Assembly (NCBI GenBank): GCA_903822175.1
Contig: CAIJOB010000011.1
Coordinates: 100,815 to 164,814, forward strand
Source of the DNA: an uncultured Alphaproteobacteria bacterium
GTDB lineage: Bacteria; Pseudomonadota; Alphaproteobacteria; Caulobacterales; Caulobacteraceae
Length of the DNA: 64,000 nt
Direction of reading: 5' to 3'
In this document: positions 18,237-28,241 of the stretch, one piece after another
Position numbering within the stretch: position 1 is the stretch's first letter
Layout of the letters: every line of letters begins with the position of its first letter
Translations under genes and position numbers: made by a program
Notes under the pieces: model-generated
The model's database searches: none
Told to the model about the DNA's origin: nothing
What the model saw: the letters and a program-made list of their open reading frames with translations, nothing else

Positions 18237-20750
18237 TCAAGCGCTGCGGACCGCCTCTGGCGCTTCGTCCTGCGACGTCAGGATGTCGATCAGCACCTGG
18301 ACCAGGGCGTTTGGCTTGATCGGCTTGGCCAGATGGAAATCCGCGCCCGCGGCGCGCGAGGCGATCACATGCTCGGCGAGCGCATCGGCGGTCAGGGCGA
18401 CGATCGGCGTCCGCCTTGCCCCGCGTTCGGCCTCGGAGGCGCGGATCGTCCGCGTGGCGGTGAGGCCGTCCACATTGGGCATGTGCAGATCCATCAGGAT
18501 CAGGTCGTAGCGCCCAGCCGCCTCGGCCTCTATGGCCTCAGCGCCGTCGCCGACGATGATCAGGTCCACGCCCAGCGGCTCCAGGATCAGGGCCACGACG
18601 CGCTGGTTCACGGGATGGTCCTCGGCCAACAACACGCGGCAGCCGATCAGGGCGGCGCCCATGTCTTCCTCTTCCGCCGCCTCGTCGTCCGACAGCAGGC
18701 AGACCGCCGGCAGCGCCAATTGCGCGAAGAAGGCTGAGCCTAGGCCGGGCTGAGACTCCGCCCAGACGCGCCCCTGCATCAGCTGCGACAGCGAGGCGCA
18801 GATCGCCAGGCCCAGGCCCGTGCCGCCGAACCGCCGGGTGATCGAGACGTCCGCCTGCTCGAACCGCTGGAACAGCCGTTGGCCGACGTCGGGCGAGAAG
18901 CCGATGCCGGTGTCGCGCACCGCGAACAGTACGCCATCGGCATTGCGGCTCACTTCGAGCGCGACCTCGCCGGCGTCGGTGAACTTCACCGCATTGGAGA
19001 GGAAATTCGAGAGGATCTGGGTGATCCGCAGCTCGTCGCCGTTGACGCCACCGGTCGCGGTCTCGTCGACTTGCCAGCGCAGGGTCAGGCCCTTGGCCTC
19101 GGCGGCTGCGCGGTGCAGCTCGGCCACCCGGCGCACGCAGACCTGCAGGTCGAAGGGCGCCTCGTCCAGCGACAGCTGGCCGGCCTCGATCTTCGAGAAA
19201 TCCAGAATGTCGGTCAGCACCTGTTCCAAGAGCCGCCCAGACGAGATGATCAGCGCGGCCATCTCCTTATCCTCAGGCGTGGTCTGGCGCTCGGCCAGCA
19301 GGTGCGACAGCGCCACGACGCCGTTCAGGGGCGTCCGCAGCTCATGGCTCATGGTGGCCAGGAACGAGGACTTCGCCTGGTTGGCCTGATGCAGTTCGGC
19401 GGTACGCTCCCGCACCCGGTCCTCAAGCCCGGTGGTCAGTTCGTGCGACCGGTCGCGCTCGGCGGCCAGCGCCCGGGCCAGGTCGCCGATCTCGTCCGCC
19501 CGGTTCTCCAGAGGCGTTGAGGCGTCATCCGGATCGCCGGTCCCGGCGGCGTCGGCGGCCAACCGCTCCAGGGGCCGCACGAACAGGCTGCGCACCCAGG
19601 CCAGGAGCAGGGCCGCCTGCGCCAAGGCGCCCAGCAGGCCGATGGCCAGCAGCGGCAGCGCCGATTGGGTCGCGGCGCGCGTCACCTCGGCCTTGGGCAG
19701 GCTCATCAGGAAGTACCAGCGCGCGTCGATGTGGCCATAGGCCATCAGGTTCTGGCCGTCGGGGCTGTCGACCACGCCGAACTCGCGATGCTGGGCGCGG
19801 ATCTTCTTGGCCACCTCGTGCAGGCCCAGCTTCGTCTCGTAGGTGTGGATCGCCGGCGCGGTGACGTATTTCGAGGTCACGAAGCCCGGATAGGCGATCA
19901 GCGAGCCCTGCTCGTCGATGATCAGGTTGGTGGCGCCCGGCAGGGTCTCGCGCATGGCCGACAGAAAGTGCGAGCCCATCTGCATGGTGTCGGCCCACGC
20001 CCCGACATAACGGCCGTGCACATAGACCGGCGTCACGCAGGCCGAGACCATCGACTTGTGGGTGCGGTCGGTGAGCAGCGGGGTGAGCTTGGTGCAGCCG
20101 GTGGCGCCTTCGGCGGCCACGCCCGGCAGGCTCATGGTCAGGAATTCCTTGGTCGCCAGGTCCAGGCTGGCCGGCGCGTCGTGGTTGTAGAACGAGATCT
20201 TGTCCGGCAGGTCCGGGGCGAACATCACCAGGCGGTTGGACGGCGCCACGAAGTAGAAATTGCCGAAGGACGCGCGGTCGGCCTCGCCGGTAGAGCGCAC
20301 CACATAGGTCACCGCCATCATCAGGCGCTTGTCGTCGTCGCTGATCGCCGCGCCCTTCCCCATGAACGAGGTCAGGCCGTAAAGGCGGTCGCCGCCGGAC
20401 GCCACGCCCGACGACAGTTCGGGAATGCTGCGCCGGGTGCCATCGGCCTGCAGCGGGAACAGGCGATCGAAGTCGCGCACCGCCTGCTTGGGATCGGCGT
20501 GGTCGTAGCGTTCGATCAGGGCCTGCGAGGCCGAGCGGTGCTCGCCCCGCAGTTGGTCGAACATCGCCTGCTCGGACTTGGTCCGCTGCTTCACATAGAG
20601 CGACAGGTCGCCGACCCGCATCTGCTCGGCGCGGTCGCGGAACATGACATAGGCCGCGACCGCCCCGGTCGCGGTGAAGGCCAGCGAGATCGCCAGCAAC
20701 CCGCCCAGCAGCTTCTGAGACAGCGACAGTGATTTCAATCGCAGTTGCAA
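18237..20750 (-). CDS. Hybrid sensor histidine kinase / response regulator with periplasmic sensor
   Basis: 837 residues from the chosen start. A transmembrane helix (about 8-35) is followed by a large periplasmic Cache-like sensor (about 36-345), a second helix, a HAMP-like linker, a HisKA domain with MSHELRTPLN (phospho-accepting H469), an HATPase domain with NFLSNAVKF, DTGIGF and GTGLGLAI, and a C-terminal receiver with D754 (MDLHMP). It would phosphorylate itself and relay to an unknown phosphotransferase. No ATG precedes the first helix. I prefer TTG 20748-20750, which follows a G-rich SD (GGGGGGA); TTG 20790-20792 is an alternative. The ligand is unknown. Confidence 0.87.
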   Translation of the reverse strand: MQLRLKSLSLSQKLLGGLLAISLAFTATGAVAAYVMFRDRAEQMRVGDLSLYVKQRTKSEQAMFDQLRGEHRSASQALIERYDHADPKQAVRDFDRLFPLQADGTRRSIPELSSGVASGGDRLYGLTSFMGKGAAISDDDKRLMMAVTYVVRSTGEADRASFGNFYFVAPSNRLVMFAPDLPDKISFYNHDAPASLDLATKEFLTMSLPGVAAEGATGCTKLTPLLTDRTHKSMVSACVTPVYVHGRYVGAWADTMQMGSHFLSAMRETLPGATNLIIDEQGSLIAYPGFVTSKYVTAPAIHTYETKLGLHEVAKKIRAQHREFGVVDSPDGQNLMAYGHIDARWYFLMSLPKAEVTRAATQSALPLLAIGLLGALAQAALLLAWVRSLFVRPLERLAADAAGTGDPDDASTPLENRADEIGDLARALAAERDRSHELTTGLEDRVRERTAELHQANQAKSSFLATMSHELRTPLNGVVALSHLLAERQTTPEDKEMAALIISSGRLLEQVLTDILDFSKIEAGQLSLDEAPFDLQVCVRRVAELHRAAAEAKGLTLRWQVDETATGGVNGDELRITQILSNFLSNAVKFTDAGEVALEVSRNADGVLFAVRDTGIGFSPDVGQRLFQRFEQADVSITRRFGGTGLGLAICASLSQLMQGRVWAESQPGLGSAFFAQLALPAVCLLSDDEAAEEEDMGAALIGCRVLLAEDHPVNQRVVALILEPLGVDLIIVGDGAEAIEAEAAGRYDLILMDLHMPNVDGLTATRTIRASEAERGARRTPIVALTADALAEHVIASRAAGADFHLAKPIKPNALVQVLIDILTSQDEAPEAVRSA

Positions 20751-20857
20751 ACAGAGGGTCCCCCCAAAGGACCGCCCCTGTAATGCCGCCAAAGCCGTCT
20801 AAATTGATTTAACGCCGCTATCCGAAACGCGATTGCGACAATCGGTCCGTACGCGGC

Positions 20858-23800
20858 CTAGGCGGCCAGCCGGGCCAGTTCGCTCAACACCCGCTCGGCG
20901 GCGTTCAGCCGCTGCTCGGGGGTTTCCCACTCGCCCTTGATCACGACCTTGTTGTCGGGCCGGACGCGCCAGGCGACCTGGTTCTTGGCCACGAACTCGA
21001 TCAGCGCGCCGGGATTCTTGAAGTCATCGTTGCGGAAGGTGACGACCGCGCCCTTCGGCCCGACGTCGATCTTGGCGACATTGGCCTCGCGGCACAGCCC
21101 CTTGATGGCCACGACCTTCAGGAGTTGCCCCGCTTCCGGCGGCAGCGGCCCGAACCGATCGATCAGTTCGGCGGCCAGGGCCTCGCGGTCCTGCGCCTTT
21201 TCGGCGTCCGACAGGCGGCGGTAGAGCGACAGGCGGACATTGAGGTCCGGCACATACTCTTCCGGGATCAGCACGGCGGCGCCGGTGTTGATCTGCGGCG
21301 ACCAGCCCCGGTCGTTTTCGAGACCTTTCTGGCCGGCGAGTGTCTTCAGCTCGTTGACCGCGTCTTCGAGCATCTGCTGGTACAGCTCGACGCCGATCTC
21401 GCGGATGTGGCCCGACTGCTCCTCGCCCAAGAGGTTGCCGCCGCCACGGATATCCAGGTCGTGGCTGGCCAGCTGGAAGCCGGCGCCCAGGCTGTCCAGC
21501 GACTGCAGCACCTTCAGCCGCCGCTCGGCCGAGAGCGTGATCTGTTTCTCGGCGGGCGTCGTCATATAGGCGTAGGCGCGGCTCTTGGCCCGGCCGACCC
21601 GGCCGCGCAGCTGGTAGAGTTGGCTCAGGCCGAACATGTCGGCGCGGTGGATGATCAGAGTGTTGGCGGTCGGGATATCGAGGCCGCTCTCGACGATCGT
21701 CGTCGACAGCAGGACGTCGTACTGGCCGTCGTAGAAGGCGCTCATCACCTCCTCGAGCTGGGTCGGAGCCATCTGGCCGTGGCCGACGACGAACTTCACC
21801 TCCGGCACCTGCTCGCGAAGAAACCGCTCCAGTTCCGGCAGGTCGGAGATGCGCGGGGCGACGTAGTAGGCCTGACCGCCGCGGTATTTCTCGCGCAGCA
21901 GGGCCTCGCGGACCACGACCGGGTCCCAGGGTGTGATGTAGGTGCGCACCGCCAGGCGATCGACCGGCGGGGTGGCGATGATCGACATCTCGCGGATCCC
22001 GCTCAGCGACATCTGCAGGGTGCGCGGAATCGGCGTCGCGGTGAGCGTCAGCATGTGCACGTCGGCGCGAAGCTCCTTGAGCTTCTCCTTGTGCTTGACC
22101 CCGAAGTGCTGCTCCTCGTCGACGATCACCAGGCCGAGGTTTCGGAAGCCCATCTGCTTGGACAGGATCGCGTGGGTGCCGACAACGATCTCCACCTCGC
22201 CGTTCTTCAGCGCCTCGCGGGTCTCGGCCGCCTCCTTGGCGGGCACCATGCGCGAAAGGCGGCGCACCTTCACCGGCCAGCCCTCGAAGCGCTCGGTGAA
22301 AGTCTTGTAGTGCTGGCGGGCAAGCAGGGTCGTTGGCGCGACGATCGCCACCTGCTGGCCGCACATGGCGACCACGAAGGCGGCTCGCAGCGCCACCTCG
22401 GTCTTGCCGAAGCCCACGTCGCCGCAGATCAGCCGGTCCATCGGCTTGCCGGCCGTCAGGTCCTCCAGCACGTCGCCAATGGCGATCAGCTGGTCCTCGG
22501 TCTCCTCGTAGGGGAAGCGGGCGCAGAACTCGTCGAACACGCCGTGCGGCGGGTCCAGCGGATCGGTGGTCTTGGTGGCCCGCTCGGCGGCGATGCGGAT
22601 CAGGCCCATGGCCATGTCGCGCAGCCGCTCCTTGGCCCGCGCCTTGCGGCCCTGCCAGGCGGCGCCGCCCAGGCGGTCGAGGATCACCCCTTCGGACTCC
22701 GCGCCGTAGCGGGTTAGCAGGTCGATGTTCTCCACTGGCAGGTAGAGCTTGGCGTCGCCGCCATATTGCAGCTCCAGGCAGTCGTGCGGCGCCCCCGCGA
22801 CATCCAGGGTCTTCAGCCCGTCATAGCGGCCGATGCCGTGGTCGATGTGCACCACCAGATCGCCAGGCGTCAGGCCCGACGCCTCGGCCAGGAAGTTGGA
22901 CGCGCGGCGCCGGCGACGCGGCCGCGCCAGGCGGTCGCCCAGGATGTCCGTCTCGGAGATGACCGCCAGCGTGTCGGTCTCGAACCCAGCCTCCAGCGGC
23001 AGGACCACGCGTTGGGGCGTCTTCGGGCTCGCCGCCTTGGCGGCGTCCCAGTAGGGCGCGAAGGGAACGTCCTTCAGCCCATGGTCGGCTAGCATCGAGC
23101 CCAGGCGGTCGGACGAGCCCTCCGACCAGGAGGCGAACAGCACGCGCTTGCCGCCGGTCGCCAGCGCCGTCGCATGACTGGCGGTGGCCTCGAACAGGTT
23201 GACGCTGTCCTTCTGGCGTTCCGGGGCGAAGCTGCGCCCTGCCCTCGCGCCCATGTCGATGACCGTGTCGCCCTCGGCCTCATTGAAGGACGAGAACCGC
23301 CGGGTCGCCCGCCTGGCCAGCTGCGCCTGCCATTCGTCGGCGGTCAGATAGAGCCGGTCGGGCTCCAGCGGATGATAGTGGACGCGCCGCTCGACCTGCG
23401 AACGGGCGTCGTAGGCGTCGGCGATCAGCGCTAGGCGCTCGTCTCGCGCCTCGCGCGACAGGTGATCGAGCGCGATCGCGGCGCCGATCGGCAGATAGTC
23501 GAACAGCGTCGCCATCTGCGGATAGAACAGCGGCAGCCAATGCTCCATGCCGGCGCGCCGGCCGCCCTCGGAGACCGTCGCATAGAGCGGGTCGTCGCCG
23601 GCCGCGCCGAAGGTCTCCAGGTACCCTGCCCGGAAGCGCGACACCGCCTCCTTGTCGAGCAGCACCTCGCTGACCGGCAGCAGGCTGACGTCCTTGAGCT
23701 GTTTCGTGGACCGCTGCGTCTCGGGATCGAAGGCGCGGATCGATTCCAGGGTGTCGCCGAACAGGTCCAGCCGCACCGGCTCGTCGGCCGCGGGCGGGAA

Positions 23801-24370
23801 GACGTCGATCACCCCGCCGCGGATGGCGAACTCGCCCTTCTCCGAGACGGTCGAGGCGCGCTGATAGCCGTTGATTGCGAAATAGGCCTCGAGGTCGGCG
23901 ATCTCGACCACATTGCCGGTGCGCGCCGAATAGCTGGCCCGCTTCACCGAGGCCTGCGGGGGCACGCGCTGAATGAGCGCCGGCACGGTGGTGACCAGCA
24001 ACCGCGGCGTCTTTTCGTCGGCTTCCTCGCTCAACCGCGAGAGCGTCGTCATTCGCTGGGCCGCGACGCCGGCCGAGGGGCCGATGCGGTCGTAGGGCAG
24101 GCAGTCCCAGGCGGGGAAGATCATGACCTCAACCTCCGGCGCGAAGAACCGGAAGGCGTCGGCGAAGGCGGAGAGTCGCGTGCCGTCGCGGGCCACGAAG
24201 ACCGAGAGGCCTTTGCGCGACCGCACGATGTCGGCCATCACCAGGGCGTCGAAGCCCTCCGGCGCGCCAACCAGGTCCAGGCGACCGGGATCGTCGGCGA
24301 CGCGGCGCATCTCGGCGGCGCTGACCGGACGCGAACCGTCAGCCGCCAACGTCGTCGCCTCGCGCGGCAT
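20858..24370 (-). CDS. mfd: Transcription-repair coupling factor Mfd
   Basis: 1170 residues, the usual Mfd length. The N-terminal UvrB-like region (1-about 350), RNA-polymerase-interacting domain around DLVVHIDHGIGRYDGL (about 505-520), the RecG-like SF2 helicase motifs GDVGFGKTEVALRAAF, DEEQHFGV and TATPIPRTL, the translocation motif with QLRGRVGR, and the C-terminal TRCF domain are all in order. It removes stalled RNA polymerase at lesions and recruits UvrA. Its start overlaps the sdhE 3' end by 32 nt; GGAAG lies just upstream of ATG 24368-24370. Confidence 0.97.
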   Translation of the reverse strand: MPREATTLAADGSRPVSAAEMRRVADDPGRLDLVGAPEGFDALVMADIVRSRKGLSVFVARDGTRLSAFADAFRFFAPEVEVMIFPAWDCLPYDRIGPSAGVAAQRMTTLSRLSEEADEKTPRLLVTTVPALIQRVPPQASVKRASYSARTGNVVEIADLEAYFAINGYQRASTVSEKGEFAIRGGVIDVFPPAADEPVRLDLFGDTLESIRAFDPETQRSTKQLKDVSLLPVSEVLLDKEAVSRFRAGYLETFGAAGDDPLYATVSEGGRRAGMEHWLPLFYPQMATLFDYLPIGAAIALDHLSREARDERLALIADAYDARSQVERRVHYHPLEPDRLYLTADEWQAQLARRATRRFSSFNEAEGDTVIDMGARAGRSFAPERQKDSVNLFEATASHATALATGGKRVLFASWSEGSSDRLGSMLADHGLKDVPFAPYWDAAKAASPKTPQRVVLPLEAGFETDTLAVISETDILGDRLARPRRRRRASNFLAEASGLTPGDLVVHIDHGIGRYDGLKTLDVAGAPHDCLELQYGGDAKLYLPVENIDLLTRYGAESEGVILDRLGGAAWQGRKARAKERLRDMAMGLIRIAAERATKTTDPLDPPHGVFDEFCARFPYEETEDQLIAIGDVLEDLTAGKPMDRLICGDVGFGKTEVALRAAFVVAMCGQQVAIVAPTTLLARQHYKTFTERFEGWPVKVRRLSRMVPAKEAAETREALKNGEVEIVVGTHAILSKQMGFRNLGLVIVDEEQHFGVKHKEKLKELRADVHMLTLTATPIPRTLQMSLSGIREMSIIATPPVDRLAVRTYITPWDPVVVREALLREKYRGGQAYYVAPRISDLPELERFLREQVPEVKFVVGHGQMAPTQLEEVMSAFYDGQYDVLLSTTIVESGLDIPTANTLIIHRADMFGLSQLYQLRGRVGRAKSRAYAYMTTPAEKQITLSAERRLKVLQSLDSLGAGFQLASHDLDIRGGGNLLGEEQSGHIREIGVELYQQMLEDAVNELKTLAGQKGLENDRGWSPQINTGAAVLIPEEYVPDLNVRLSLYRRLSDAEKAQDREALAAELIDRFGPLPPEAGQLLKVVAIKGLCREANVAKIDVGPKGAVVTFRNDDFKNPGALIEFVAKNQVAWRVRPDNKVVIKGEWETPEQRLNAAERVLSELARLAA

Positions 24371-24632
24371 GAACTTCCAGGCGGAAGGCCTTGATAGCGT
24401 TCATGGTGTCGGTGTCATAGGCCGCCGGCGTCGGCAAGGTGCCGATGATCCAGCCGTAGACGTCGTGGTCGGCCTCATCCAGCAGGGCCTCGAACCAGTC
24501 CAGCTCGGCGGCGGTGAAGGTCGGGACATGCCTGTCCGCGAACGGCCCCAGAATGAGGTCCGCTTCCCTGAAGCCCCGGCGCCAAGCCCGGAACCGCAGC
24601 TTTTTCAGCCGGGCGTCGTCATCAATCGTCAT
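24339..24632 (-). CDS. sdhE: Succinate dehydrogenase assembly factor 2 / FAD assembly factor SdhE
   Basis: 97 residues. The RRGFREADLILGPF segment contains the conserved RGxxE of SdhE/SDHAF2, which promotes covalent flavinylation of succinate dehydrogenase SdhA. The rest is the short five-helix fold (LDWFEALLDEADHDVYGWI). I chose ATG 24630-24632 (MTIDDDARLKKL); a longer frame reaches 24668. The gene overlaps mfd downstream and lies divergent to recG, the order seen in many alphaproteobacteria. Confidence 0.92.
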   Translation of the reverse strand: MTIDDDARLKKLRFRAWRRGFREADLILGPFADRHVPTFTAAELDWFEALLDEADHDVYGWIIGTLPTPAAYDTDTMNAIKAFRLEVHAARGDDVGG

Positions 24633-24690
24633 GAAGAGCTGGCGGATATAGAGCGCGCGTGGCGCCATTGCCAGCGGCTATGCTGCAATC

Positions 24691-26769
24691 ATGCGGCCCG
24701 AGATTCTGTTCCCGCTCTTTGCGCCCGTGGACACGCTGAAAGGCGTGGGTCCGCGCGTGGCGCCGCTGCTGACCAAGCTGGCCGGTCCGATCGTGCGTGA
24801 CGTGGCCTTCCTGGTCCCGCATTCCCTGGTCCGCCGGACGCCCGCCTCGCTGTCCGCCGCCATGGACAGCCAGGTGCTGACCTTCGAAGTCACCATCGAC
24901 AGCCACCAGCCGGCCCGGGTCAAATCCCAACCCCTGCGCATGCGGGTCAGCGACGAGACCGGCTTCATGACCCTGGTGTTCTTCGGCCGGTTCGGCGACC
25001 AGATCGAACAGCGCCATCCGGTCGGCGCCCGCCGGATCATCTCCGGCAAGGTCGAGGACCGCGATTTCGGCCGCCAGATGGTCCACCCCGACTACATGGT
25101 CGCTCCCGACAAGCGCGACGAAATCCCCCAGCTGGAGGCGATCTATCCGGCGACCGAAGGCCTGCCGGCTCGCCGCGTGCGGACCTTCGCCCTGGAGGCC
25201 CTGGAGAAGGCGCCCGAGCTGCCCGAATGGCAGGACGCAGCGTGGCTGAAGCAGGAGCGGTTCCCGGCGTGGCGCGAGGCGCTGGCCCGGCTGCACAATC
25301 CGGAGACCGAGGCCGATCTCGCGCCGACCAGCCCGCATGTGCGCCGCCTCGCCTACGACGAACTGCTGGCCCAACAACTGGCCATGGCCCAGCGCAAGGC
25401 CGAGCGGCGCAAGGAACCGGCCGCTAAGATCGGGGCCAGCGACACGGCCACCAAGATCCGCGCCGACCTGCCCTTCGCCTTCACTGGCGCGCAGGAGCGG
25501 GCGCTGCGCGAAATCCGCGCCGACCTTGCCGTTGGCGAACGGATGAGCCGGCTGATCCAGGGTGACGTGGGCTCGGGCAAGACCGTGGTCGCCATGTGCG
25601 CCATGGCCGACGTGGCGGCCAACGGGGGCCAGAGCGCCCTGATGGCCCCGACCGAAATCCTCGCCCGCCAGCACTACGAGACCCTCTCGGGCCCGCTCAC
25701 CGAGCATGGCGTCGGCGTGATCCTGCTCACCGGCCGCGACAAGGGCGCGGGCCGGGCGGAGAAGCTGCGTGCCCTGGCCTCCGGCGCCGTGAAGGTCGCG
25801 GTCGGCACCCATGCGCTCTTCCAGGACGACGTGGCCTTCCATCAACTCCAGCTGGCCGTCGTCGACGAGCAGCACCGCTTCGGCGTCAGCGAACGCCAGC
25901 GACTGCAGGCCAAGGGTGAGGCGGTCCACCTGCTGGCCATGTCCGCCACCCCGATCCCGCGCACCCTGGAACTCACCATGTACGGCGATCTCGACGTCAG
26001 CCGCATCGATGAGAAGCCGCCAGGGCGCACGCCCGTCGCCACCCGCGCCGTCCCGATGGGCCGCGTCCCGCAGGTCGAGGCCCGCCTGCGCGAGGCGGTG
26101 GCCGCCGGCGCCCAGGCCTTCTGGATCTGCCCCCTGGTCTCTGAGTCGGAGCTGATCGACCTGAAAGCCGCAGAGACCCGTGCCGCAGAGCTGAAGGAAA
26201 CCATCGGTCCCAGCGTCGGCCTGATCCACGGCAAGCTGACGCCCGCCGCCAAGGATGCGGTGATGGCCGAATTCGCCGATGGCAAGCTCTCAGTGCTTGT
26301 CGCCACGACCGTGGTCGAGGTCGGCGTCAATGTGCCCAACGCCACCATCATGGTCATCGAGCAGGCCGAGCGCTTCGGCCTGGCCCAGCTCCATCAGCTC
26401 CGCGGCCGCGTCGGCCGGGGCCGCCAGGAAAGCTCCTGCGTCCTGCTCTACGATCCGCCGCTATCGGAGACCGCCCAGAAGCGATTGGATATCCTGCGAC
26501 GCACCGACGACGGCTTCCTGATCGCCGAGACCGACCTGGAACTGCGCGGCGGCGGCGACGCGCTCGGTCTCAAGCAGTCCGGCTTCCCCGACTACGTCTT
26601 CGCCGACGTGCTGGGCCCCCACCGCGACCTGATCGCCGCCGCCGGCGATGACGCGCGCCTGATCGTCAACCGCGATCCGGAGTTGAAGGGCGAGCGCGGC
26701 AAGGCGCTGCAGGTGCTGCAGGAGCTGTTCGACTGGAAGGCGGGCCTCGGCCTGCGAGACGCCGGCTGA
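24691..26769 (+). CDS. recG: ATP-dependent DNA helicase RecG
   Basis: 692 residues, normal for RecG. The N-terminal wedge/OB region (about 1-250) is followed by helicase motifs [15 protein letters not shown] (Walker A), DEQHRFGV (DEQH box), [20 protein letters not shown], and QLRGRVGRG with the C-terminal TRG-type motif ([12 protein letters not shown]). It remodels stalled replication forks and Holliday junctions. It is divergent from sdhE-mfd with only 58 nt between the starts, so the promoters must overlap. Confidence 0.97.
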   Translation: MRPEILFPLFAPVDTLKGVGPRVAPLLTKLAGPIVRDVAFLVPHSLVRRTPASLSAAMDSQVLTFEVTIDSHQPARVKSQPLRMRVSDETGFMTLVFFGRFGDQIEQRHPVGARRIISGKVEDRDFGRQMVHPDYMVAPDKRDEIPQLEAIYPATEGLPARRVRTFALEALEKAPELPEWQDAAWLKQERFPAWREALARLHNPETEADLAPTSPHVRRLAYDELLAQQLAMAQRKAERRKEPAAKIGASDTATKIRADLPFAFTGAQERALREIRADLAVGERMSRLIQGDVGSGKTVVAMCAMADVAANGGQSALMAPTEILARQHYETLSGPLTEHGVGVILLTGRDKGAGRAEKLRALASGAVKVAVGTHALFQDDVAFHQLQLAVVDEQHRFGVSERQRLQAKGEAVHLLAMSATPIPRTLELTMYGDLDVSRIDEKPPGRTPVATRAVPMGRVPQVEARLREAVAAGAQAFWICPLVSESELIDLKAAETRAAELKETIGPSVGLIHGKLTPAAKDAVMAEFADGKLSVLVATTVVEVGVNVPNATIMVIEQAERFGLAQLHQLRGRVGRGRQESSCVLLYDPPLSETAQKRLDILRRTDDGFLIAETDLELRGGGDALGLKQSGFPDYVFADVLGPHRDLIAAAGDDARLIVNRDPELKGERGKALQVLQELFDWKAGLGLRDAG

Positions 26770-26837
26770 GGAGAAGTGTCGGAACGGCTCGCGTTCATTC
26801 GACCTAGGGCCGAGTCCAAGCCACAGGAGCCCTGCTC

Positions 26838-27188
26838 ATGAAGTACATCTGCCTCGTCTATGCTGAGCCTGGCGCGCTCTCCGGCCTCAGTGCCGCGGAG
26901 AAGACAGCGCTCGACCACGACTCTCTTGCCTACGACCGCGACCTCATGGCCCGCGGCCATTTCCTGGCCGCCTCGGCGCTGCAGGCCATCGACACCGCCA
27001 GCACCATCCGCGTCCGGGGCGGCGGCGTGATGGTCAGCGATGGCCCGTTCGCCGAGACCAAGGAAGTGCTGTGCGGTTTCATCTTCATCGAGGCCGCGGA
27101 TATCGAAGAGGCCAAGCAGATCGCCGCCGGAATTCCCATGGCTCGCCACGGCGCCATCGAGGTTCGCCCTGAACTCGACTTTGGCTAG
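26838..27188 (+). CDS. YciI/DGPF-domain protein (copy 2)
   Basis: 116 residues, MKYICLVYAE start with AGGAG 9 nt upstream. It contains VSDGPFAETKEVLCGFIFIEA, the DGPF core, and ends GAIEVRPELDFG as usual for this family. Shorter than the copy at 12658 and not closely similar outside the core, so probably an old paralog. These proteins often accompany ECF42 sigma factors; none is nearby. The stop is 12 nt from that of the convergent oxidoreductase gene. Confidence 0.87.
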   Translation: MKYICLVYAEPGALSGLSAAEKTALDHDSLAYDRDLMARGHFLAASALQAIDTASTIRVRGGGVMVSDGPFAETKEVLCGFIFIEAADIEEAKQIAAGIPMARHGAIEVRPELDFG

Positions 27189-27200
27189 CTCGATCAGGGG

Positions 27201-28205
27201 CTAGCGGACCTTTACCATCCGCTTGCCGCGGTTCTCGCCGGCCAGCAGGCCGATCAGGGCCGCGGGCGTGTTCTCCAGCCCATCGACGATGTCCTCCTGA
27301 ACCTTGAGCTGGCCGGACGCGACCCAGCCCTGCAGGTCCTTCAACGCCGCCTCGCGCTGGTCGTCGAAGTCCATGACCACGAAGCCGCGGAGCGTCAGGC
27401 GCTTGGTGACGATCAGGCCTGGGATGCCGCGCGGTCCGTGCGGCGGCGGCGCGCCGTCGTATTGCGAGAGCGCCCCGCAACAGGCGATGCGGCCGAAGTT
27501 CTTCATGGCGAACAGCACGGCTTCGAAAACCGCGCCGCCAGTGTTGTCGAAATAGACGTCGACCCCGTCGGGGACCTCGGCACGCAGCAGGCGCTTGAAC
27601 TCCGGCGACTTGTAGTCGACCGCTGCATCGAACCCGAGCTCTTCGGTCAGCCAGCGGCCCTTCTCCTCGCCGCCGGCGATGCCCACGACGCGGCAGCCCT
27701 TGATCTTGGCGATCTGGCCGACGATCGAGCCGACAGAACCCGCCGCCGCGGAGACCACAACGGTCTCGCCGGCTTTCGGCTGGCCGCACTCCAGCAGGCC
27801 GAAATAGGCGGTCAGGCCCGCGATGCCGTAGATGCTCATCAGATGAGTCATCGGCTCCATAGGCGGCAGCTTCTCCAGCTGCTTGCCGGGCAGCACCGCG
27901 TAGTCCTGCCAGCCGGTGTCGGCGAAGATGGTGTCGCCGGGCTTCAGGTGGCCGACGTTGGACTGCACGACCTCGGCGAGCGCGCCGCCGGCCATCACCT
28001 GCCCGCCCTCCAGCGCCGAGCGGTAGGTCGCGCCCTGCATCCAGGCGCGGTTGGCGGCGTCCAGCGAGATGTAGCGGGTGCGCAGCAGCACCTCGCCCTC
28101 ACCCGCGCTCGGCACGGCGCTCTCGGTCAGGCGGAAGTGTTCCGGCCCTAGCTTGTCGCCGGCCGGCAGCCGGTCCAGCAGAATCTGACGATTGACCTCG
28201 CCCAT
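27201..28205 (-). CDS. NADP-dependent MDR family oxidoreductase (leukotriene B4 dehydrogenase-like)
   Basis: 334 residues, zinc-independent medium-chain reductase. Blocks seen are SLDAANRAWM, the cofactor motif VSAAAGSVGSIVGQIAKIKGCRVVGIAGG, DVYFDNTGG and FGRIACCGALSQY, as in the CurA / prostaglandin-15-ketoreductase-like branch that reduces enones. It is the last gene of a leftward run (kdsA-hldE-hldD-DUF3089) 36 nt after the DUF3089 stop, but its function is unrelated to LPS. Substrate unknown. Confidence 0.9.
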   Translation of the reverse strand: MGEVNRQILLDRLPAGDKLGPEHFRLTESAVPSAGEGEVLLRTRYISLDAANRAWMQGATYRSALEGGQVMAGGALAEVVQSNVGHLKPGDTIFADTGWQDYAVLPGKQLEKLPPMEPMTHLMSIYGIAGLTAYFGLLECGQPKAGETVVVSAAAGSVGSIVGQIAKIKGCRVVGIAGGEEKGRWLTEELGFDAAVDYKSPEFKRLLRAEVPDGVDVYFDNTGGAVFEAVLFAMKNFGRIACCGALSQYDGAPPPHGPRGIPGLIVTKRLTLRGFVVMDFDDQREAALKDLQGWVASGQLKVQEDIVDGLENTPAALIGLLAGENRGKRMVKVR

Positions 28206-28241
28206 GACGCTTCTCCCTCGCTTGTTAGGCTTACGAGGACG

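Noticed and set aside
20793..20857. CtrA box (TTAA-N7-TTAA) upstream of the hybrid kinase
   Set aside because: Only one TTAA half-site is present and the expected second half reads TCTA at the right distance.
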